Source: Acidimicrobiia bacterium
Lineage (GTDB): Bacteria; Actinomycetota; Acidimicrobiia; Acidimicrobiales; AC-14
DNA length: 6,754 bases
Direction of reading: 5' to 3'
NCBI GenBank assembly: GCA_019244985.1
Contig: JAFASB010000261.1
Coordinates: 1 to 6,754 of the forward strand
Shown: positions 1 to 6,754 of the stretch, piece after piece
How positions within the stretch are numbered: the stretch's first letter is position 1
Layout: every line of letters begins with the position of its first letter
The notes under the pieces: generated by a model
Seen by the model: the letters and a program-made list of their open reading frames with translations, nothing else
Databases searched by the model: none
Told to the model about the DNA's origin: nothing
Position numbers and translations under genes: made by a program

Positions 1-318
1 CGTGACCCAGTAACCGAAGTACGCCAGGCCGCCGCTGATCATGAGGCCGAGGCCGAGGACGCCGCCCGAGATCAGATACGGGAACTGCTGGATTATCAGC
101 GCCTTATGAGAGGCGCCGTACCAGGCGAGGATGATGAGTGCGATCCCGAGAGGCACCATGATCGCCCCGACGATCAGCACCCATCGATCGACGGGGATCG
201 CCGACAGCGACTGCCGCGTGCGCAGGTTCTTGACCGCCGAAGCCAGGCGCTGCTGCCGCGACCCGGCGCCGTTGGTGGACGGCTCCGCGGTGGTGGAGAC
301 GCTCGCTACATCGGTCAT
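1..318 (-). CDS. Small two-helix membrane protein, unknown function (partial, 3' end outside window)
   Basis: The function is not recognised. The 106 visible residues begin MTDVASVSTTAEPS and give a polar, Ser/Thr/Arg-rich N-terminal stretch of about 45 residues. A hydrophobic helix follows at about residues 46-68 (starts RWVLIVGAIMVPLG), then a short loop with His71-Lys72, then a second Gly-rich helix at about 80-104. The frame is still open at the window edge, so the full length is unknown. The ATG (318-316) overlaps the stop of the upstream 464-residue gene in an ATGA junction. It also has its own ribosome site, GAGGAG, 8 nt upstream. The missing signal peptide and the charged N-terminus suggest an N-in membrane protein, which is inference. 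By position it is the sixth gene of the transporter operon and could be a membrane partner of the preceding exported protein. Confidence 0.8.
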   Translation of the reverse strand, partial: MTDVASVSTTAEPSTNGAGSRQQRLASAVKNLRTRQSLSAIPVDRWVLIVGAIMVPLGIALIILAWYGASHKALIIQQFPYLISGGVLGLGLMISGGLAYFGYWVT

Positions 319-1705
319 CTCTTCTGCTCCTCGAGGGGACAGGTGGCGGCCGCCGGCGCCTCGGCGAACACGTCGTCGGTGACGCGGCGCAGACCGAAGC
401 CGAGGGCGAGGGCAACGATGACGGCGAAGAGCACGAGGCCCCACGCTAGGCCGAACGAATTCAGGATGGGCTGGAAGGGCACGATGGCCGCGGCGTGACG
501 CGACGACCGCGGGAGCGCCGACGGCGGCGTTGCGATGCTGCCCAGGCCGGCGGGCGGGATCTCCAGTCCGGCAACGGCCGTGTTGTCGCCGCCGCCGCTG
601 TTGGTTGTACCGGCGTCAGCGGGCGGCTCACTGTTGTCGCTGCCGAAGCCCTGCGCCGAGTCCACGTTCGCCGTCGCTCCCCCCAGCGAGATCGTGAACG
701 AGTTCTGGATGGCGCCGGGGAGAACCTGGTCCTTGTCGTCCTCGTACTGGACGACCAGCGCCCCGGCGGTCGCCGAACCGGTGGCGCCGTTGATCGAGTT
801 GTCGGTCGGCACCAGTTTGATGGTGAGCCCCGACTTGGCCAGCGCCTGGGCGACGACCTGGTTGATCTGCTTGTGGAGCGGGTTCGACTGGCCGGCGAGG
901 TGGACGCCCTGGTCGTCGACCGTGGCCGATAGGCCGGCGATCTTGAGGCCGTCGATCGTCGTGTGCGCGTCGGCCGTAGCCGTGTTGCCGTCGGTCGTCA
1001 GCTTCGCGGTGCTGAGCACCCGGCCGATCGTCACCATCCCACCGGCGAGCACGACGCCGTCGGCTTCACTCTTCGCCTCGGTCGTCCCGGCCGTGTCGGT
1101 GAGCGTGTTGATCGTCTGCGCCGTCATGTTTCCGACAACCCCGACGCCGGGTGCGCCGAAACCGTCGAGGGCGCCGAATGCCGTCGTCTTCTTGCCGCCG
1201 TCGGTGATGTGGGAGTTGATGGTCGCGCCGGGAATGTCCTTGTAGTCAGCGTCCTGTGGCGCTTGCGGGAAGAACGTCTCGGCCTTCACGGGGTCGTTGA
1301 ACGACTGGCCGTGATCCTTCAGTTGTTGGGGGATCGGTATGCACGCGGGCGGCGGCAGTCCCGGAACCGGCAGCACGGGCGTGCACTCCTGGTTGAGCTG
1401 CTGCAGCGCGGAGCCAAAGTTGCCGCCCAGCGGACCGGGCCAGAAGATCGACGCCAGTGCGTGCCCGATCGGTCCGGTGTCCGTTGTGCTCTGGGCAGCA
1501 GGGACGCTGCCGTCGAAGACCGGATGCGTCGGCGACGGGATGAGCGGGCTGTCGTAGAGGACGTTGACGGCCTGGGCCCGGGCGTCGAGCTTGTAGCCCC
1601 CCAGAGGCGTGCCACTGTCCGACGTCTGGGCGAGCACCGCCGTCGACGAACCGACGAGAAGGGCGGCCGCGCCCAGGACGACGGCGACCCTGGGCCACCG
1701 CCGTC

Positions 1706-1709
<4 letters not shown>
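315..1709 (-). CDS. Exported protein with C-terminal membrane anchor, unknown function
   Basis: I do not recognise a family. The 464-residue product starts with a classic signal peptide: MRRRWPR, a hydrophobic core at about 8-26, and a likely cleavage after AVLA (residue 27) giving mature QTSDSG. Residues 30-160 are rich in Pro, Gly and Gln and hold the only two cysteines before the tail, Cys109 and Cys123, a possible disulphide. Residues about 160-350 look like a folded, beta-rich Thr/Ala/Gly/Val domain with repeated phrases such as TTDGNTATADAHTTIDG. Residues about 350-410 are a low-complexity Gly/Ser/Pro/Ala spacer. A hydrophobic helix at about 416-440 is followed by Arg-Arg and a 24-residue tail containing Cys457. 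This gives a type I topology: outside domain, stalk, anchor, short cytoplasmic tail. No LPXTG-type sortase signal is seen. The ATG overlaps the livF stop (ATGA, 1706-1709) and the stop overlaps the next start, so it is embedded in the transporter operon. A role as accessory or surface receptor for the transported solute is inference only. Confidence 0.85.
327..332 (-). promoter_or_regulatory. Ribosome binding site of the small membrane protein
   Basis: GAGGAG on the minus strand lies 8 nt before the ATG at 318. It sits inside the last codons of the upstream gene, so translation of the small membrane protein can be both coupled and independently initiated. It supports the choice of the ATGA-overlap start. 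Confidence 0.6.
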
Positions 1710-2410
<701 letters not shown>

Positions 2411-2412
2411 CG

Positions 2413-3171
2413 CTACGAAGGCACCACTTCTTCTTCGGGGGCAGCGTCCTCGTCGGCGCCCAGGTAGGCGGCCTGCACGCGAGGGTCGGCTTTGATCTTC
2501 GAAGGCGGGCCCTCGGCGATCTTCTTGCCGAAGTCGAGAACGTGGATCAGCTCACACACGCGCATGACGAGCTCGACATCGTGCTCGACGAGCAAGATCG
2601 CCAACCCCTCCTGGGCGAGCTCGAGCAGCAGGTCGCCGAACGCCTCGGTCTCCTGGGTGTCGAGACCGGAACCGGGCTCGTCGAGCAGCAGTAGACGGGG
2701 GTTGGCGGCGAGAGCGCGGGCCAGCTCGACGAGACGGGCAAGGCCGGTCGGCATGGCGTCGACGCGCTCGTTGGCCGAGCTCGTGATGCCGACCCGCTCG
2801 AGGACGGTCTCGGCGACCTCCTTGGGATTCGATCCGTCCTTCGACCACCGCCGTCGGATCTCGGCGGCAACGAGCACGTTCTCGCGCGCCGTCAGCGAAC
2901 CGAACACCTCGAGGCGCTGGAACGTCCGGGCCAGCCCCATGCGGGCGCGCTGATGGGCCTTGAGGCCGGAGACGTCCTGGTCCTCGATCCGGACCCGGCC
3001 GGACGTCGGGTCCTGGAGCCCGGTGATGACGTTGAACAGCGTGGTCTTGCCGGCGCCGTTGGGCCCGATCAGGCCGGTGACACGACCCGGATCGGCCGTG
3101 AGCTCGACGTCCTGCAGGGCCATGACGCCGCCGAAACGGACGCTGACCTCCTCAACCGACAGGAGCGACAA
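2413..3171 (-). CDS. livG: Branched-chain amino acid-type ABC transporter ATP-binding protein LivG, atypical signature motif
   Basis: Cytoplasmic ATPase partner of LivF. I place the start at the TTG at 3171, giving MSLLSVEEVSVRFGG and 252 residues, because a perfect AGGAGG lies 9 nt upstream. A longer frame to the TTG at 3198 would add nine residues and include that ribosome site. Walker A is GPNGAGKTT at 36-44. The Q-loop is ARTFQ with Gln85, Walker B LLLLDEP ends at 166 with Glu165, and the switch is VEH with His197. The insertion and C-terminal region (about residues 105-130 and 215-240, the latter with GPPSKI and AYLG) is LivG-like. The ABC signature is unusual: residues 140-146 read MPTGLAR where LivG normally has LSYGQQR, followed by the expected VELARAL. 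The C-terminus ends in an acidic tail (DEDAAPEEE). The gene overlaps the permease stop by 20 nt. Confidence 0.95.
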   Translation of the reverse strand: MSLLSVEEVSVRFGGVMALQDVELTADPGRVTGLIGPNGAGKTTLFNVITGLQDPTSGRVRIEDQDVSGLKAHQRARMGLARTFQRLEVFGSLTARENVLVAAEIRRRWSKDGSNPKEVAETVLERVGITSSANERVDAMPTGLARLVELARALAANPRLLLLDEPGSGLDTQETEAFGDLLLELAQEGLAILLVEHDVELVMRVCELIHVLDFGKKIAEGPPSKIKADPRVQAAYLGADEDAAPEEEVVPS

Positions 3172-5062
3172 TGCTCTCCACCTCCTGTGTGAGTTCAACG
3201 TCCGCGACGTCGTCTTCTCGCGCCGGCTGCTTGCGGAACCGGTCGAAGGCGCCGCTGATCTGGCCGACGATGCCGTTGGGGCTGCGGGCGATCGTCATGG
3301 CGCCGAGGCCGGCGCCGAGGAACGTGATGTTCTCGATGCTGACGTTCTTGGAGATGATGTAGAAGCCCGGGCCCAGCAGCATCCCGCCCAGCCAGGCGCC
3401 CGACACGGTGAGAATGCCGCCGATGGTGACCATCAGCAGCACGACGAGGCTCTGGACGTAGACGAAGTTGTTGGAGCTGATGCTGCCCCCGAGGCCGCCG
3501 AAGAAGGCACCGCCGACACCGGCCATGGCCGCCGACAAGGCGAACACCCCGACCTTGGTGCGCGTCAGGTTGAGGCCGAGGGTCGCACACGCCGCCGGGC
3601 TGTCCTTCATCGCCGCGAGCAGGCGGCCGAACGGTCCTCGACGGATGGCGAGCACGAACGCACCCATGAGCACGAAGACGACGGAGAGCAGCACGGTGTA
3701 GGCCACCTGGCCGTCGAAGGAGACGCCGAGCAGGCTCAGCCGGTGGAAGACCTTGCCGCCGCCGCCGCCGAACACCTGCAGGAAGAAGAGGTTGTCGGCG
3801 AGCACGGCGAACGCCAGCGTCGACAGAGCCAGGTACAGGCCGGTGAGGCGCAGAGCGGGCAGCGAGATGACGGCGCCGACGACGCCCGCCGCCCCGGCCG
3901 CGGCAAGCACGCCGATCGGCGACGAGCCGTGCGAGACGTAGGAGGCCACCACCGCACCGATGCCCACGAACGTCATCTGGCATAGGGAGGTCTGACCGCC
4001 GTACCCCGCCAGCAGGACGAGCGACAGCATGATGATCCCGAAGGCGAGGCCTTGGCCGAAGCTCGCCAGGTCGGGCCCTGAGATGGCGCTGGCGACGATC
4101 CATGTGCCGACGACGAGGGCGGCACCGACGACGCCGACCTCCCGCCATCCGGGGATCCTCGGCGTGCGGGTGCCGACCAGCCTGCCCACGCGCAGCCGGA
4201 CCTGGGGCAGGAACAGCAGCACCGCGAACAGGAAGAGCATCGGGAGGCTGGGCTTGATGTGTGAAAGGAAGCCGCTCGTCGGCAAATAGCCCACGGCGTA
4301 CGCCTCGCCGAGGCCAAGGGCGAGGGCGCCGGCGAACGTCAGCGGCAGGCTCTTGAGCTGGCCGACGATCGCCGCTGCGTAGGCGCTGATGACGAGGAAC
4401 GTGAGGTTGAGGACGCTGAGGCCGAGCTTGGGGGCGAGGAGGATGCCGGCGATGGCGGCGAGCATCGTGCCGAGCGACCAGCTGAGCGCCGAGACCCGCG
4501 ACGGGCGGCCGCCGTTGAGGGCGGTGAGGTCGCGGTCGTCGACGACGGCGCGCATGGCGATGCCGGTGCGCGTCCTGAACAGGATCAGGCGGAGCAGGAT
4601 GGCGACAGCGCCGGCGACGGCAATGGATATGAGCTCGTGCCAGCTGACGTTCACACTGAAGATGCGGACGGTGTTGCCGGCGAAGAACTCGGGCATGGCG
4701 CGCGGCTCGGTCTGCTTCCACCAGGTGAGACCGAGCCCGATGAGAAACAGCAGCAGCCCGAGGGTGACCATCAGCGACGTGCCCGTGTCGGAGCCCCGGA
4801 CGTTGCGCATCAGCACGCGCTCGATGAGCGCCCCGAACAAGGGGGCGATGACGAACAGCACGGCGATGAGCGCGAACGGCGCGGCCCAGTGGAAGTGGAC
4901 CCGCAGCTGCCAGTACAGGAAGGCCATCAGCATGCCCATGGCCCCGTGGGCGAAGTTGAAGATCCCCGAGGTCGTGTAGGTCACGACCAGGCCGCTGGCC
5001 GCGACCGCGTAGACGGCGCCGGTGACGATTCCGGTGATCGTGAAAGCAAGGAACTCAGTCAC
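3152..5062 (-). CDS. livHM: Fused LivH-LivM permease of a branched-chain amino acid-type ABC importer
   Basis: A 636-residue integral membrane protein carrying both permease subunits that E. coli makes separately. The LivH-like half covers about residues 1-295. It includes NFAHGAMGM (36-44) and a cytoplasmic coupling loop, GIAMRAVVDDRDLTALNGG (167-185), that docks on an ATPase. A basic linker (about 290-308) leads into the LivM-like half, about 310-606. That half shows GYGGQTSLCQMTFVGIGA (353-370), LTGLYLALSTLAFA (406-419), a second coupling loop at about 477-505 (GRLLAAMKDSPAACATLGLN) and the terminal SPNGIVG motif (594-600). A short acidic cytoplasmic tail ends the protein. A run of five Gly (432-436) sits in a predicted external loop. 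I chose the GTG start at 5062: it lies 15 nt after the binding-protein stop, with a G-rich AAGGGGGG ribosome site just before it. Fusion of LivH and LivM is known in actinobacteria and some other lineages. Confidence 0.95.
   Translation of the reverse strand: MTEFLAFTITGIVTGAVYAVAASGLVVTYTTSGIFNFAHGAMGMLMAFLYWQLRVHFHWAAPFALIAVLFVIAPLFGALIERVLMRNVRGSDTGTSLMVTLGLLLFLIGLGLTWWKQTEPRAMPEFFAGNTVRIFSVNVSWHELISIAVAGAVAILLRLILFRTRTGIAMRAVVDDRDLTALNGGRPSRVSALSWSLGTMLAAIAGILLAPKLGLSVLNLTFLVISAYAAAIVGQLKSLPLTFAGALALGLGEAYAVGYLPTSGFLSHIKPSLPMLFLFAVLLFLPQVRLRVGRLVGTRTPRIPGWREVGVVGAALVVGTWIVASAISGPDLASFGQGLAFGIIMLSLVLLAGYGGQTSLCQMTFVGIGAVVASYVSHGSSPIGVLAAAGAAGVVGAVISLPALRLTGLYLALSTLAFAVLADNLFFLQVFGGGGGKVFHRLSLLGVSFDGQVAYTVLLSVVFVLMGAFVLAIRRGPFGRLLAAMKDSPAACATLGLNLTRTKVGVFALSAAMAGVGGAFFGGLGGSISSNNFVYVQSLVVLLMVTIGGILTVSGAWLGGMLLGPGFYIISKNVSIENITFLGAGLGAMTIARSPNGIVGQISGAFDRFRKQPAREDDVADVELTQEVESIVAPVG
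3181..3186 (-). promoter_or_regulatory. Ribosome binding site that fixes the livG start
   Basis: A perfect AGGAGG on the minus strand, 9 nt before the TTG at 3171. It lies within the last codons of the permease gene. Its position argues against the more upstream TTG at 3198 and for a 252-residue LivG. Confidence 0.75.
3755..3769. repeat. (GCC)5 trinucleotide run inside the permease gene
   Basis: Five perfect GCC triplets on the plus strand; on the coding strand they are five GGC glycine codons (residues 432-436 of the permease, flanked by QVF and KVF). The run is in frame, so any copy-number change would only lengthen or shorten a loop in the LivM half. Confidence 0.8.
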
Positions 5063-5077
5063 GCGCCCCCCCTTCCC

Positions 5078-6511
5078 TCACGCGTGGAAGTAGTCGCCCT
5101 GGTTGCACAAGAAACCCGATGGTGGGTCGGACCGAACGAACTTGCCGTTCTGCACGCCGATCACGATGAAGCACGTCGGCGGCCGCTTGGACGCGGGACC
5201 GGCAGGCGCCAGCATCCCGTTGCCGTCGAAGTTGTCGATCTGCTTGAGCTGGGCCATGACGTTGGCCCGCGTCGGCTTCGGACCGGCGGCCTGGAGCGCC
5301 TGCACGAACAACCGGGCCGACTCCCACCCGAAGGCGGCGAAGATGTCGGGCTTGCCGCCGACCTGCTTCAGCCACTTGTTGAACAGCTGAACCTCGGGTA
5401 TGGCGTCCTCGCCCTGGAACATCGCCAGCTGCTGGTCGATCAGCGAACCGTTGGTAGCGGGCGCCGCATCCGACGTGATGAATGCGGGGTCGTAGGCGTT
5501 GGCGCCCCAGTTGGCGAACGGCACCGAGAAACCCTGCTGCTTCATGGCCTTGGCGACACGGACGAAGGCGCCGACCTCGCCCGTCATCATGATCCCCTTG
5601 ACGCCCTTCTGCTGCATGGCGACGACGTCGGAGGTGAAGTTCGCCTCGGTGGGCTCGATGACCCGGCTGTAGACGAAGTTGTAGCCGACCGATCGGGCGG
5701 CCTTCATCTCGCCGTCGGCTGCATCCTTGGCGGACTGGGCGTCCTCGATGAGGATCGCCATCTTGGAGATGACGTCGGGTCCGAACTTGGCCTTGAAGTA
5801 GTTCAGCGAACCCAGGCGCCAGCCGGGCGGGAGCGGCTGGGGCGAGAAGTTGTTCGGGAGGCTGGAGTGCTCGTGCGACAGCGCGTAGGCCACGTCGGGA
5901 ACGTCGGGATGGGCCTGCAGGGCCGCTGAGCCGCCCTGGTCGACGACCGAGAAAGACCCGACGAACCCGAAGTCCTTGCCGATGGCGTCCTCATACTGGG
6001 CCTTGTTCTGGTTGACGTCGAACTGGTCGTCGCGCGCGTCCAGGTTGAGCTTGCGACCGCAGACGCCGCCCTGGGAGTTCATGTAGTTGAAGAACGCCTG
6101 GGTGCCGTCCTTGGCCCCCTTGAACAGACCGGGGACCGGCCCTGTGAGCAGGGAGACGTTCGCCAGCGTGATGCTGTTGCTGGTGACGCCGACGTCGGTG
6201 TTGCCACCCTGGGAGGCACACGCGCCCGCGCCACCTTGAGCCTGGTTGGCGCCCGCCGCCGATTGCGTCGAGCCGCCGCCCGCCGCGCTGGTGGCTCCGC
6301 CACCGCCGGAGGTACTGCCGGCTGCGGCGCCGCCGGACTGGTCACCAGCGGCCGCCGCGCCAGAGTCCTCTGAGGTCGCTCCGCCCGCACTCGCGACCTG
6401 ACCGCCGCCGGCCGCGGCCTTCGCCAGCTGGTCTTTGGTGAGTCGGGCCCCACACCCGGCGCTCACCAACATCATGGCGATCGCAATCGCCGCCATCTTC
6501 GTCGAGCGCAC
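5078..6511 (-). CDS. Lipid-anchored substrate-binding protein of a branched-chain amino acid-type ABC importer
   Basis: Extracytoplasmic receptor of the importer, LivJ/LivK-like (periplasmic-binding fold type I). I choose the GTG at 6511 (477 residues): AAGGGGGAG lies just upstream, and this start gives a normal lipoprotein signal peptide, MRSTKMAAIAIAMMLVSAG, with lipid-modified Cys20. The frame stays open to an ATG at 6640, but those extra residues would put a long charged tail before the signal peptide. Residues about 32-96 are an Ala/Gly/Ser linker. The binding domain starts near 104 (NTDVGVTSNSITLANVSLLTG), with the usual GAKDGTQAFFNYMNSQGGVCGRK segment at 132-154 and an IEPTEANFTSDV hinge-region motif. 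Four cysteines remain in the mature part: 98, 151, 447 and 469, possibly two disulphides. At 477 residues it is longer than E. coli LivK, mostly because of the linker. It is the first gene of the operon, 15 nt before the permease. The ligand cannot be assigned. Confidence 0.93.
   Translation of the reverse strand: MRSTKMAAIAIAMMLVSAGCGARLTKDQLAKAAAGGGQVASAGGATSEDSGAAAAGDQSGGAAAGSTSGGGGATSAAGGGSTQSAAGANQAQGGAGACASQGGNTDVGVTSNSITLANVSLLTGPVPGLFKGAKDGTQAFFNYMNSQGGVCGRKLNLDARDDQFDVNQNKAQYEDAIGKDFGFVGSFSVVDQGGSAALQAHPDVPDVAYALSHEHSSLPNNFSPQPLPPGWRLGSLNYFKAKFGPDVISKMAILIEDAQSAKDAADGEMKAARSVGYNFVYSRVIEPTEANFTSDVVAMQQKGVKGIMMTGEVGAFVRVAKAMKQQGFSVPFANWGANAYDPAFITSDAAPATNGSLIDQQLAMFQGEDAIPEVQLFNKWLKQVGGKPDIFAAFGWESARLFVQALQAAGPKPTRANVMAQLKQIDNFDGNGMLAPAGPASKRPPTCFIVIGVQNGKFVRSDPPSGFLCNQGDYFHA
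6224..6418 (-). other. Low-complexity Ala/Gly/Ser linker region of the binding protein
   Basis: Codes for residues about 32-96 of the binding lipoprotein. The segment is nearly all Ala, Gly, Ser, Thr and Gln, with clusters such as GGGG, AAAA and AAGGGS. It has no predicted fold and probably acts as a flexible tether that holds the ligand-binding domain away from the lipid-anchored Cys20, through or above the cell wall. The tether role is inference. Confidence 0.8.
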
Positions 6512-6515
6512 CCAT

Positions 6516-6524
6516 CTCCCCCTT
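6516..6524 (-). promoter_or_regulatory. Ribosome binding site of the binding-protein gene
   Basis: AAGGGGGAG on the minus strand ends 4 nt before the GTG at 6511. Together with the lipoprotein signal peptide that follows, it decides in favour of this GTG over the in-frame ATG at 6640. Confidence 0.6.
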
Positions 6525-6652
6525 AACACCTTCGCGGTTCGGCGCCCGCCCCCCGGAACCCGAAGGGTACAGCCCCTTACAGATTCCTCACACGCGGCTG
6601 ACATCCTGCTCACCGGGTTGCCCGACACTCGCATTGTCACCTCATCCCAACC

Positions 6653-6657
6653 AGGAG
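6653..6657 (+). promoter_or_regulatory. Ribosome binding site of the divergent gene
   Basis: AGGAG lies 9 nt before the ATG at 6667. It supports a real gene start despite the very short visible coding stretch. Confidence 0.55.
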
Positions 6658-6666
6658 TTCGAAGCG

Positions 6667-6754
6667 ATGCTCAAGCGAAATCTCGCAGTCCTCGTGCTGG
6701 TCGGCGCCCTGTTGGGCGGCGGCGCCTATGCGTGGGCTCAGACCAGCGACACGT
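6667..6754 (+). CDS. Exported protein, N-terminal fragment only (runs off right edge)
   Basis: Twenty-nine codons are visible, too few to name a family. The product begins MLKRNLAVLVLVGALLGGG: a basic n-region (Lys3, Arg4) and a hydrophobic core, then AYAWA before a likely cleavage giving mature QTSDT. This is a clean Sec signal peptide, so the protein is probably exported; there is no lipobox cysteine in the visible part. A Shine-Dalgarno site precedes the ATG. It is transcribed away from the transporter operon and shares its upstream region. The mature start, AQTSD, matches the residues around the predicted cleavage site of the operon's 464-residue exported protein (residues 27-31). That hints at a possible relation but is too short to prove one. 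Confidence 0.65.
   Translation, partial: MLKRNLAVLVLVGALLGGGAYAWAQTSDT

Larger units (their letters stand above)
6512..6666. promoter_or_regulatory. Divergent intergenic region, likely promoters for both directions
   Basis: This 155-bp gap lies between two divergent starts and must hold the operon promoter and that of the plus-strand gene. On the minus strand, TACCCT (6569-6564) fits the loose actinobacterial -10 pattern TANNNT about 52 nt before the GTG, but I see no good -35 at the usual distance. On the plus strand only weak matches are seen. Two tiny inverted repeats (ACCC/GGGT around 6557-6568 and CGGG/CCCG at 6614-6624) are too short to call operators. The gap carries no recognisable riboswitch or terminator. 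Promoter presence is inferred from gene layout. Confidence 0.45.

Noticed and set aside
2960..3985. Plus-strand open frame of 341 codons, rich in Glu, Ala, Asp and His
   Set aside because: It is antisense to livG and the permease, has no recognisable domain, and its composition follows from the complementary strand.
3195..4721. Minus-strand open frame of 508 codons within the permease gene
   Set aside because: It is the +1 shadow of the permease; the product is Arg/Pro/His-rich with no membrane segments, while the overlapping frame shows clear LivH and LivM motifs.
4637..5929. Plus-strand open frame of 430 codons, opposite the permease and binding-protein genes
   Set aside because: It spans two strongly supported minus-strand genes. 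Its product is a biased mix of Asp, Glu, Gly, Arg, His and Val with no motif, as expected from the antisense frame of high-GC coding DNA.
6555..6570. Short hairpin ACCC-TTC-GGGT in the intergenic region
   Set aside because: The stem has only four pairs and no U-tract, so it is neither a terminator nor a credible riboswitch element; chance occurrence is likely at this G+C content.
6614..6624. CGGG-TTG-CCCG inverted repeat as an operator
   Set aside because: Four-base arms are too short, and no second copy is seen in the intergenic region.
6512..6640. Extension of the binding protein to the ATG at 6640
   Set aside because: It would place 43 extra residues, many of them Arg and Gly, before a complete lipoprotein signal peptide, and the ribosome site before the GTG at 6511 would be left unexplained.

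Overview
The window is high-GC DNA (roughly two thirds G+C by eye) with GTG and TTG start codons, strong G/C bias at third positions and tightly overlapping genes. With a fused LivH-LivM permease and an Ala/Gly-rich lipoprotein this suggests an actinobacterium, perhaps of the Acidimicrobiia type. The lineage is inferred from style only; there is no rRNA or other marker gene.

Almost the whole window (about 6511 down to 1) is one minus-strand operon. In transcription order it encodes: a lipid-anchored solute-binding protein (5078-6511); a single-chain permease that joins LivH-like and LivM-like halves (3152-5062); a LivG-type ATPase (2413-3171); a LivF-type ATPase (1706-2410); a 464-residue exported protein of unknown function with a C-terminal membrane anchor (315-1709); and the N-terminal part of a small membrane protein with two helices (1-318), cut by the window edge. 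Gene junctions are 15 nt, a 20-nt overlap, 2 nt, and two 4-nt ATGA overlaps, so co-transcription and translational coupling are very likely.

The first four genes form a complete HAAT-family (branched-chain amino acid/amide type) ABC importer. The binding protein captures the solute outside the membrane, the fused permease forms the channel, and LivG plus LivF hydrolyse ATP. The substrate cannot be read from the sequence; this family also carries urea, short amides, aromatic acids and other solutes. The last two genes are not part of a standard liv system. Because they are coupled to livF, they are the best candidates for something undescribed: an exported, membrane-tethered accessory factor and a small membrane partner.

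A 155-bp intergenic region (6512-6666) separates the operon from a divergent plus-strand gene that starts at 6667 and runs off the right edge. Only its signal peptide and the first few mature residues are visible. No RNA genes, mobile elements, CRISPR arrays or convincing terminators were seen.
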